A stretch of DNA of 64,000 bases from Geosiphon pyriformis (taxonomy: Eukaryota; Glomeromycota; Glomeromycetes; Archaeosporales; Geosiphonaceae): contig JAAOMT010000301.1 in assembly GCA_016748015.1 (NCBI GenBank), positions 75,967 to 139,966 of the forward strand, read 5' to 3'. A program made the position numbers and the translations under genes. Positions 22,480 to 32,713 of this stretch are shown piece by piece (position 1 is the stretch's first letter; each line of letters begins with the position of its first letter). Under the pieces are notes generated by a model, which saw only the letters and a list, made by a program, of their open reading frames with translations, was not told the DNA's origin and did not search any database.

Positions 22480-24660
22480 ACAAAAAAGTTAAAAAAAATA
22501 AAAATTTTATTTTTTACAAAAAAAAACTAATTTCAATATAATTAAAATATTATTAAAAATTTCAAAAAAATAAAGTTTTTTTATGCTATAAAAAATTTAA
22601 TAACTAACTTAAAAAAATTGTTTTTTTATTATTGTTAATTTATAGTTAATTTTAATTGGTTTTATATTAATAAAATTTTAAAAACTTTTTTTTATTTTAT
22701 TTTTATAATTATAATCAGAACAAAGAATAAAAAAGTTTCAAACATTATTTTTCTTATAATAACTAATAAAATTTTAACAAAATAAAGTCTTTTTATTATT
22801 AAAACAGCTAAGCAGAATGTTTTAACAATGTTTTTTTTAAATATTAATAGTAAAAAGCTGTTTTTGACAATTTCTAAAGCATTTTTTTTATTTTTAACTG
22901 GTGGTTTTTTTTCAGTCAAAATTTTTTCTAAGAGACATATTTAAATTAATTTTAGTATTGTTTTTATTCTCTTTAAAAGTCTTAAAATTTTCAATAATAG
23001 GCCAATTAACAAGCTGGTTTTTTTTATTTTTACTATTAATACTATTATTATTATTTTACAAATAACCAAAAAGACTAAAAAATTAAAAAAACCACAATAT
23101 TTACTTATATATATTATTGTTATACTAAATTTTTTTGTGGTTTTAAATAAAATTTTGAATAAAGTTTTTTTAATAATAATTAACTTTTTTCTAATATAAA
23201 TAACAATAACAATAACATGTTTTCTAAAATAAACCAAAATAAATTATTAACTGTATTGCTAAATGTAGTGTTTTTTAACAAATTATTGCTAATTTTAAAA
23301 ACAAAACAACTTATTATATTATTTGATCTTAAAAATTGAACTAATCATATAAAAACTAAATTTACTTTTGCTTTTTTGTTTTTTGGTATTGCTTTTAATA
23401 ATATTTGAAAAATAATTTTTAGTTATTAAAAGTTTTTTAAGTGAATAGTTTTTATTTTAATATTTGGTTCTACTTTTAAAATTAAATTGGTCTTAATTAA
23501 TTTTTTGTTTTATTTATTGCCTAGTTTTATTAAGCTTAAATTGGTTTTTAAAAACAATATTAAATTGTTCTGTATAAAATTTGTTTTTAAGATTTTTTTA
23601 ATTGTAGTTTCTAGTGTTATTATTAGTAATTTTTTTCTTTGACCATATTTAAAATTACAAAATTTTTTGTAATAACTTCTGGTTTTTTTTTCATTTTTGT
23701 TGTATTCTATAATGTTTTTTTTGACATATTTATTAATAATATTAATAATATTTTTAGTGTTTTTAGTGTTGTTATTTCTGTTAAACTAAAGTTTATTGGT
23801 TTGTAGTAATATATTATTATTAATTTTAAAAACTTTTTTTTTGTTGCTGCTATTCTTAATAATTAATCTGTATTAATAAAAAAGGACAATATTTGGATTT
23901 TTTTTCTTTTTAAAAAGTTTTTTTAAAACCAAATTGGTTAATCTTTTTTTTAGTTGTATTGTCTTTAAAATCAGTAATATAATTTTTTAAGTCAGTAGTT
24001 ATATTTGCTTTATTTCTTATTTTTTAATTTTTATTATTGTTAATATTTTGTTGTTATTACTTTTAAGTTTTATAAAATGCTGAAGCTTACTGTAGCTAAA
24101 ACTAGTACTTTATATAAGTATTATATTTAATAAGAAACTTTTGAATACTGTTGCTATTATAGATATTAAAGTTTAAATTATTTATCTATTGGCTATAAAG
24201 TATTTTTTTTTCTGTTTTTCAAACTGCTTTTTAAGTTTGTAATTGGCTTTAAGTCTTTTGTATTATTTTTTGTTAATAGCAAGTCTTAGATTATAATTTT
24301 TGTTTTTGTGACTTCTTTTTTTGTTATTTTTTAGTTGTTTCTATTGTTAATTCTTTTATTAAATTTAAATTAAATTTCTTAAAGTCTTAAATTTTGAGTT
24401 TAGTTTTTTAGTTGTTTTAATTACTTTTTTTGTATTTAAAAATATGTACAAAAATTATAAACTTAAAAAAAACTTGCTTACTATGCTTAATGCTTTCAAA
24501 AACTTTGGTTTTTTTTTAGCTAGTATGTTTAAGAACTTTGCCAATTTTAAAGCTAAAATTGAATTTAGTAACATAAATATTGATAATATAAGTACTTTTA
24601 AAACATATCTTTTAAGCAAAAAAACATGTAATTATATGATTGTTTTATAACAAATATGTA
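22480..24660 (+). pseudogene. A+T-collapsed relic of a retroelement ORF1 (copy 1)
   Basis: Plus-strand conceptual translation aligns piecewise with the better-kept minus-strand copy at 38880-40980. Examples: about 22975-23010 LKSLKIFNNRPINKLVFF against LKSPKIFNSRPVNKLVFS; about 23466-23600 GSTFKIKLVLINF..., KLVFKNNIKLFCIKF against NTIFKIKLAYVKIVF and SVFKDNIKLFCVKF; about 23910-23985 an FKTKLVN...VFKISNIIF stretch. The reverse reading also gives matching open frames (22692-22919 and 22941-23237 against 40295-40651). G+C has been almost erased. It is a gag-like nucleic-acid-binding protein in the intact family. Confidence 0.65.
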
Positions 24661-26640
24661 ATATTAAAGTTAAAGATTGTATTAAAAAAACTAAACTGTT
24701 TTTTAGTAATTATATTTTTAATTTTCGAAATTTAAATAATATTATTAAAAAACTTAATAAATAGAATTTAATTCAGCTTGATTAGTGTTTTAACTGATTT
24801 AAGCAGTTGGTTATGTATAAAAAGCATATAAATCATATCTAATTTAGGTCTTTTAGTTTAATATATTATATTAAATAATAGTTAGACATATTTTGTTAAA
24901 ATATAATAAAAAAAATTGGTTTTTTTAAAATCTGAATTAACTATATTAGTTTTATTAATCAAATTTATTATTAAGTCTATTAGTGTTTTAATTGTTTTAA
25001 TTATTAAATTACTTAATGTTTTTTTTATTTTATATATTAAATTAAAAAATATTGTATTGTAATTAAAAAAAATTAATATCTTTAAAGATAAATTATATAA
25101 GTTGTATAAAAAAATTAGTAAACTAAAAACAAAATATAGTATTAAAAATAATAATAAAATATTATTAATATAATAGTTTTTTAAAAGCTTTAAGTTTTTA
25201 AAGTTAAGTTTAATATAAATAATAATATTAAATAAATAAATAAAATAATTAAAAATTATTATATTTTAATTGTTTTTATACACAAAATATTTTTATAAAG
25301 TAAGTTTTTTTAAAATTAATATAATTTAGTTAAAAATAGATTTATATTTAATTATATATAAAAAACACATAAATTATATTTAATTTAGAATTAACAATAA
25401 TTATATTATATTAGATAATAATTAAATTTTTTATATTAAATTTATAAAAAAAATAATTAAATATTTTAATTATTAAAAAAACATTATTGTTGGTTTTAAA
25501 TAACCAAAAAAATCAAAAAACAATTTAAAAAAATGTTTAATCTTTTTAAAGTATTTTTTATAAATTAAAACATGTTTTTTTTTGAAAAAAAAAACATTGG
25601 TTTTTTGGTATTTTTATTAATTTTTATTACAATAGTAGTAATTACAATATTTAATTTTATTAAAATTTTAGAATCAAAAAATATAAAAAAGAAATTAAAT
25701 TATAATTAAATAAATTTATTAAGAATATTAAGTATTAAATTATTGTATTAATAAGATAAAACATAGAATTTGTTTTTTTTTGTTTAATTTAAAATAGTTT
25801 TAATTATCTTAAATAATTTAATTACATAATTTATATAACATAATTCAGATTTAATATGTAATAATTAAATTGTATAAAATAAGTTATAGCTAAATTACAC
25901 TTGTAAAACATTGAATAATTTAATATTAAGCATAATAAAATAAATATAAATACAAATTTTTTATAATATTAATAAAATTGAATTGCAAAAAACAAATATT
26001 TAATTTGGGTTTATTTTTTAATTTTAATTTGTTATTAATAAGCTAAAATATATTTATTAATATTAAAAAAATATTGTTATTTAATAAAAAAATCAATAAT
26101 AATAACTTAAATTAACATAAATTATATATAAGAGTAATAATTTATATTCAAAACTAGAATCGTGTTTTATATTATACAGAAAAAAATATATAAAGATTTA
26201 CATAACAAGCAGTTTAAATTGTTATTAAAAATAACAAAATTCAAGCTGATTAGAAATCATCACGTGGAAACTTAATAATGTTAATTAAACAAAAAATTTC
26301 TTTTTTGTTAATGAAAAATCGAATAAGCATACGATTCACACTATATTATTAGATCATTTGAATGGCTATACTAAGATTCTAGCAAAATTTTAGTGATCGC
26401 AGAATTTGAGAAGGCCAAAATTTACATCCTTATTTCTATTGTGCTTAACGAAATAAATAATATGCCAAAGACTTCATCCTTCGCAATGATTCCCAAAGTC
26501 CAACTATTCATATAGAATACAATCAACTGTACATATTCACAAGGCTCAATATACATGATTACAGCAAATAAAAATCTAAGCGATATTTATTCGCACGAAA
26601 GATATGATTTCATTGTGAAACCTGTTCAAGATGTTTTCTT
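24661..26640. other. A+T desert without recognisable genes
   Basis: About 2 kb of nearly pure A and T with scattered short frames. I could not read any protein through it. By analogy with the neighbouring relics it is probably decayed transposon. The part 26200-26640 has more balanced composition and leads into the 3' flank of the kinase gene. Confidence 0.5.
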
Positions 26641-26653
26641 CATGCTGTCTACT

Positions 26654-28261
26654 TTATAGCAAGTTTTCCTCACGGTTGCCCAGTCGAGTGATCTTGACAT
26701 ATGCATCGGTTCCATAGCCATTCATGGTGAATATTTTCATACCGCCACCCCAATATTCGGCATAAACTTTGCTCATTGGCAGCCCAATTCCCAAATGCAA
26801 TAAAGGCGGAATTGATTCTTGCTCTTGGACTGTCCCTGCCATTTTTGGTACTTTATCGAAATTAACAAATTTATTATTGAGTGACGGAGTATTATCACCA
26901 CTTTTATGTGCCGAAGAAAAAGACCATAAATTCGAATAGATCTCGTCCGGGATACCGCCACCTTGATCGGACACACGAAAATAGATGTCGTTAGAGCCTG
27001 AACAAACAGTTACTGTGATCGGTGGCAAAGATGAAGACATTTGCGATAATTTTGAGGATGATAACTCTCTTATTGATACGCAATCATTAGTTGCCTGTCG
27101 CGATATTAATGGGGAATACTTCTCAATAACGCTACGTATTGAATTCTTTAAAAGTTCACATAATATATATTCTATGTGATCAGGTATATAAGCAAATGTA
27201 GTATCTACATGTCCATCAATTAATACTTCAGGTGCCGGAATGCCGTAAGTTTTTTGATACAACTTCTGTGTAATTGACACAACCTTCTTAATAATATCTT
27301 TTGCATGGCATTGAGTTGATACAACTCCGATGTATCCATCATTAATGATATCTTCCCTATATCCTGAGTCATGCCAATTCTCTGTCAATGCAATTTGCTG
27401 TTCGGCCAATACTCTTCGTGACAACCGGGATCTCAGCATCTTATTCATGAAAAGATCTATTTGTTCCGGAGGGATATGTTGAGAACACTCCATCATTCCC
27501 ATAGCCAGTTGTGGTATCACAACAAGATGCTCTTTCAGCAGTTCTTTGACAGTTGTGCAAAACGAAACATTATCTTCCATGGTTTGAATTTGAGGGAACC
27601 GGCGGAGTTTTTCGAATGCTGACCAATATAGATCGTAAACCATTGCAATATGTGGATTAGTACCTACAATAAATGGGAGATTCTGAAAATCACGAATCCG
27701 ATGTGCTAAACGTATGGGTAGCTCTGTCCGAACGTAATTTCCGCTCTGTAGCAGACGATCCTCAGTCAAATTCCGACCAAAAAATGCTAATTGACGAAGG
27801 GTTATGGCATTCACAGATTGTGTAACGTATTGATCAAGAATTCGATTTTGATAGAAATGTTGTGGGGAATAAACTAGCCTTTGTCCCTGAGGCAATGACT
27901 TACTCGTACCAGTATTAAAAGTGGAAGTTTGTTTTGCGACTTTTATTAATGCAGAAGGCGGGAATACGATTCTTACATGTGGAGTGAGAGAAGCGAACTG
28001 AATGGGTCCGCTGAAAACTGTGGCAGCTGAGGCTTTCAACGGCTTAGGTGATGTTGGGCTAATAGGAATTGCCGAAGACGAAGAAACCGTCGTATTTGTC
28101 TGCCTTTCGGCTGTATTTTGTACGCGAGTTGTTAAGGGTGAAAACAAATTAGAAGCATTTCGAGAATGCTTCAGTTGTATAAAGGAATGCGGAGCTGCGT
28201 TCGTTGGCTGAGATATGTTTTTTCTTGGGGAACGAGAAGCACACCAGTGTAACGAATGCAT
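26654..28261 (-). CDS. Mitochondrial dehydrogenase kinase (PDK/BCKDK family)
   Basis: A single-exon protein of 535 residues. Kinases of this family phosphorylate the E1 subunit of pyruvate or branched-chain 2-oxoacid dehydrogenase in the matrix and switch it off. The first 50 or so residues are rich in Ser, Arg and Asn with few acids, as a mitochondrial presequence. A helical N-terminal BCDHK domain covers about 135-300 (RQLAFFG, then LPIRLAHRIRDFQNLPFIVG). The GHKL ATPase domain follows: N-box ELLKNS (369-374), G1 box DQGGG (432-436), G2 box GIGLP (491-495). A Ser-rich loop at 395-413 interrupts it. All ATP-site boxes are intact. The length exceeds typical members (about 400) because of the long N-terminus. 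Fungi usually have two such genes; I cannot say which substrate this one has. It lies 213 bp downstream of TSR1 on the same strand. Confidence 0.92.
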   Translation of the reverse strand: MHSLHWCASRSPRKNISQPTNAAPHSFIQLKHSRNASNLFSPLTTRVQNTAERQTNTTVSSSSAIPISPTSPKPLKASAATVFSGPIQFASLTPHVRIVFPPSALIKVAKQTSTFNTGTSKSLPQGQRLVYSPQHFYQNRILDQYVTQSVNAITLRQLAFFGRNLTEDRLLQSGNYVRTELPIRLAHRIRDFQNLPFIVGTNPHIAMVYDLYWSAFEKLRRFPQIQTMEDNVSFCTTVKELLKEHLVVIPQLAMGMMECSQHIPPEQIDLFMNKMLRSRLSRRVLAEQQIALTENWHDSGYREDIINDGYIGVVSTQCHAKDIIKKVVSITQKLYQKTYGIPAPEVLIDGHVDTTFAYIPDHIEYILCELLKNSIRSVIEKYSPLISRQATNDCVSIRELSSSKLSQMSSSLPPITVTVCSGSNDIYFRVSDQGGGIPDEIYSNLWSFSSAHKSGDNTPSLNNKFVNFDKVPKMAGTVQEQESIPPLLHLGIGLPMSKVYAEYWGGGMKIFTMNGYGTDAYVKITRLGNREENLL

Positions 28262-28474
28262 CTTTACTAGATTAAATTTTAAGCTTTAGACTTCAGAAGT
28301 TAAGTTCAGAATGACCAAATTGCCACGTTCTCGGAATTGAGAGTATTTTTTTCCTCATAACGCATAGAGGATAGACTCTTGAAAATGATTGGAAAATATT
28401 CGAGATTTATGTATTTCGTGAAAATTAATGTTAATAATTGTGGCAATACATTTATTAATTTAATATTATGTAAA
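28262..28474. other. Short spacer between TSR1 and the kinase gene
   Basis: This A+T-rich spacer must hold the end of the TSR1 transcript and the kinase promoter. No clear motif was found. Confidence 0.5.
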
Positions 28475-31400
28475 TTACAAAATTTCCATATTTTTTGTAA
28501 CATTCGGCTCTTTATCGCCACTTTTCTTGACTTTTCCATCTAAGCCACCATCCCATAGGGTGGTAGTATTCCATTTGGGAAAGACTCTCTTATAAAGATT
28601 CATCATCACTGTGTCTTGTTGTTTAATGGGTGAGTCAAATACACATTTCATGTAACCATGGGTACCCAATGACTCACGGATATGACCAATGCGGCCATGC
28701 TTCGTTTTAAGCTGCACGGGTTTAAACCATGCTACGTCATCTTTTTTAAATAGAAATATGCAGCGTCAAATTAAATTTATTGCCATCATAGTCAAATACA
28801 ATTATGAAATAAACAAGTTTACCAGGATTGAAGAACATATAGCGGACAACAGCGGATTTTTTGTGCACTTTGAAGGGGTATCCGGTAAGACAAATACGTT
28901 TCGCAATAATACGCTTCGGATCAGCATTGTGAAAGAAGCCAGTGGCAACCAATATGGGAGCTGAAGTGATGGTTCAAGTGTGAAGCAAGGTTTCTGATTT
29001 ATATTTTCGATTACAAAATTATAGCACTTACCATTAACATCTCCAGTGTCTTTAAACAGCATAACGGGCAAACTGCCGAAATGAATCGGGCCATAGATTG
29101 TGGCTATGCATGTGCGCCCTATATTAAAGAATCTCTCAAATTTATGGACATTGTTGGTTCCCTTGCCACCACGCGTATTTTGTGAATATAGCGGGTGAAC
29201 TACATATCGTCTGAAACCACAATGAAGGATAAGAGGATCCTTGAAGTGGAAAAAAGGTATAAAGGAAGGCAATGATATGTTAGATGTTTATATGTAAATC
29301 TCAGGATACAAATTACCTTGGATTTGACAGGTTCAATATATTCACTGTTTCTGGTAACTGAAAAATTCAGAACAGACACTCTATGTTCATACTGAAGCAG
29401 ACCGAATATAATAAATGGTCGTGTAGGATCATAACTTTCAGCAACCTTTTTTGGTACATTGGCAATATACAGTGTTATGTGCTGGCCAGTCTTGACGGCA
29501 CCAAGGTTTGCCTCGTTCATAACCCGATTACTTGTCCTTTTATAATTCTCAAATTGAAAAATTCGCCCATAGTCGATCGGTAAATTTTCAAAAGGATCCC
29601 ACGGTGACTTTCGAAAGTTCTGTAAGCCACGATATCGTTGAAAACGTATTCTCGCGGGAATTTGAAGAGGTGTATCCACCTCATCGGGAAATTCTAAATC
29701 TTCGCGTTGTTGCTTTTCACGAGTTGCCATATATTCTTGTAGTCTACCCAAATAGCACAATGATTTTAATATACAAAATTAGTAAAGGAAATAAAATCTT
29801 CGTATCATGGCATACTGTTGTTCTTCCTCCTCTGGTTCCAAATATGCGATCGATAAGCTTTTTTTATCATCCAATTCAACATCTTCGTATTCTTCCTCGT
29901 CAATATGAGATCTACCTTCTTCGGTATCATCATCATCATCATATTTCATTTCTTGGTCGCTGTCTTCAGATTCCCCCTCGGATTCCGAATTAAAAATCCA
30001 GGCCGCTTGATATGATGATGTGCCTTTAGGGACACGCTTTAATGATTTTTTAGCTTTAACCTCCAATTGTGCATCGCGAATATTTTCAGGCTTTTTAGAC
30101 TGAGATCGAGCTTCAGGAAATATATATTATGTAGTGAATAATTTAAAATTTTATTAAGATTATCGAATATTTTGACCAACCCTTATTTTCCTCCAGCTCT
30201 TCTTGAGTGGGCCATGTCTGCTCGTTAGCCATAAAATCAGGTTCATTTTCAGCGATCAAGCTTTCCTATATGCAGTCCAAATGTATTAGAAAGTAGTTCT
30301 ATTATAGTATATGATGAAATTTAATCACTGACCATTTGATCTGGATTTGGAACATCAAGCACTTCAGGATCTATAACCTAATTAACACGATAAATAAATG
30401 CATTTAGTTGGATAGTTTGTATCAAGAGATTTTATAGTAGAGCATACCATTTCAGAAGCGTTGACCTTTTGATCACATGATGTAGCACACGATATAATCT
30501 ATAATTGCATAATATAAATATCGTATCAATATATATAAAGGCTAATTTTAAATTTTCTAGAATCTGACCTGTTTTAATTGAAAATCTCCAAAGTTTTGTA
30601 AGTGAACCAAGCGATTTGCAGAGAAGGGCACTCCTCGCGCGTAACCTGTAACTTGAAGAGTTCCTACATTCTATGTTCAATTCACATTATTTAATCAAAG
30701 GCTAACATTTTAAAGGGATACATCAAGTGGAAGTTTTTATCCCACCATATCTTCAGCACTCGCTTCAAAGGCAAGTTCCTCGGCCAACATATATGGGTGA
30801 GTATCTCTACCGGAAACTGCCTTAGGTCGCTGCGTGCATATTATCCTTAAAATATTTAGCGCTTCCTTTATTTGAGGTCAAGATAAGAGGATAAAGAAGT
30901 TTAGTTAAATAGGTGAGGCATCTGTTTAACCATGACGCGATAAGGTGGGTACCTGTGGAACATCAACAGCATGAACTTTTTCCTCATCCGGGAAGAAATA
31001 ATTCATAAAGCTCAATAATGACTTTTTTGAATCATTTCGCTTTTTCGGTGGTACTACTTGAAGATTCTTTAAATCGGAATGAGAAACCATATTTAAGGAT
31101 TTATCAGTTATAAAAAAGTAAAAAAGCTTCGTAATTTACCATCACAATTGGTATGACAGATGGGGCTCCTTGTGCCTGAATTCCCTTCAAACAGCGTTCA
31201 CCAAATTCATCTACCTCCACTTCAGCAGACATTACAAATATGGCGAAATCGGCGGCTTTGCAGGCATCCATAATGTCGATAAAGTTACGATCCAATAGGA
31301 TGAATTGGATTTTTTGTTTAAATCGTTCAGCTCTAGGCAATTTCATCCGCAATTATTAATACTAATCAAAGTGCTGAAGGTATTGCAAGAGTTGCAAGAC

Positions 31401-31932
31401 CCACTTTAACATAGTGATTCCTTTCGTGACAAGAGGTGGAGATTTATCGATAGTGGCGAAGATTTTCGTGATCACATCATACGCATTCACATCAGTACAT
31501 AAAGGAATGATAGCCTAAAAATGAGAATCCAAGATAAAGTAAATATAAAAAAAGGAGAAACACAGAAAGCTATATTTGAAACTCGTTATCTACCACACAC
31601 TTTGGGGCTCCACCTCGCCCCTCAAAAAATCTATTTGCTTTGATCAACTCCTCTCGTCTTTTCAGCTGGAGTTGTTTAGCGGCGTTACGACGGTCTGATT
31701 TAGAAGAGATAGCTTTGACTTGAAATTTAGGCGACTTACGCTGAATTTTACCTAGAATCGAGTTTCAGGCGGCTTTTAATCCATAGGCAAAATTTGAATT
31801 TCAAAGTTCAAGATTTTTACTTTTAGTCTTATCTTTCAGGGTACTTTTGGTTGCAAATTTAGACTTAAAAGGCTTATTTGTTTGTTTTAGGGCCGGTGAG
31901 GCTCGATGGTGAAATGGTTTTTCTACAGGCAT
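28475..31932 (-). CDS. TSR1: Ribosome biogenesis protein TSR1, multi-exon
   Basis: TSR1 is a GTPase-like but catalytically inactive factor that rides on late pre-40S particles and blocks early translation-factor binding. The start at 31932 gives [20 protein letters not shown], the family's basic N-terminus; this exon ends near 31822. Further exons give [20 protein letters not shown], a GTPase-like fold ([39 protein letters not shown]), the AARP2CN domain ([26 protein letters not shown]) at about 30660-30570, an acidic linker rich in Asp and Glu (about 30000-29850), and the conserved C-terminal barrels: [20 protein letters not shown], then [20 protein letters not shown] and finally [27 protein letters not shown]. 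About a dozen short GT-AG introns were inferred; I placed only some exactly. It is divergent from LTO1. Confidence 0.93.
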
Positions 31933-32069
31933 TTATGTGTTATTTTCTTCATATAATCAATTCAAAGAAAAGTATCAACAAAAAAATTTTTTGATCAAGC
32001 ATCAATTTAAAAATTTGTCTAGAAACCCAAATAATTGGTTTGCCAGAGAATTTTCTTGAGCAACCAAAA
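31933..32069. promoter_or_regulatory. Shared divergent promoter of TSR1 and LTO1
   Basis: Only 137 bp separate the two start codons, which face away from each other. The stretch is A+T-rich with ATATAATC near 31953 and no obvious TATA box for the plus side. Both products serve ribosome production or recycling, so shared control is plausible. Confidence 0.7.
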
Positions 32070-32658
32070 ATGACTGAACCACAGTCTACAGAATTAGACC
32101 TTGATGATCTACTTCAATTAGAAAATATGTAATTCTTACAAGTTATTCGCGTTTTTCTTATATTGAAACACACTTTAGCATTCACAAATCTTCAGGTTTC
32201 TCGATCAAGGTCGGGAAGATGGTCTTCGTGACGGAAAACCCAGTGGTATAATTGAGGGTCGGATACTCGGCTCCAAACATGGTTTTCAACTAGCCCAAGA
32301 GATTGGATTCTATAATGGAGTTGCCGAAACGTGGACTCACTTAATACAACAGAATCCCAAGGTGGAATGCAAAGGATTTAATGAGCGGTAGGCTATCCGC
32401 CTTCCTAATTTAAAGTGTGCCAAATTCTTTCCTATCTATTAATCTATCTTATTACCCATACTTTTTTTCAGAACAGTTAAACACCTTAATTCGCTCCGCG
32501 AGCTTATATCCCAATTTCCCATAGAGAACAAGCATACAGTTGAGGTGCCTGAACTATTGGAACGGATTCGTGCCAAATATAAGGTTGTTATATCGCTTTT
32601 ATGCATTAGCAAGAACTCGCAGAAATTTCAAGACACAGGTGGAAAGATTTCATACTAG
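32070..32658 (+). CDS. LTO1: LTO1 homolog (YAE1/LTO1 deep-apical Gly-x3 protein)
   Basis: Three exons, 32070-32128, 32196-32387 and 32472-32658, join in phase to give 145 residues. The second exon holds the family signature: FLDQGREDGLRDGKPSG, then IEGRILGSKHGFQLAQEIGF with YNGVAETW, that is, Gly every fourth residue along helices. In yeast and human, Lto1 with Yae1 adapts the cytosolic Fe-S assembly machinery to the ABC protein Rli1/ABCE1, which recycles ribosomes. The short acidic N-terminus (ELDLDDLLQLEN) is typical. I did not find the C-terminal Trp often used for docking; the predicted tail reads DTGGKISY, so the last exon could be spliced differently. It is convergent with the next gene, stop codons 55 bp apart. 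Confidence 0.85.
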
Positions 32659-32713
32659 GTTAACCCTTAAAGACCCTTTAATAAAAGTACAAAAATATGA
32701 GCTCAGACCTTTT

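Noticed and set aside
29900-29945. His-rich run on the plus strand (HHHHH)
   Set aside because: It is the antisense of the Asp-rich acidic linker of TSR1.
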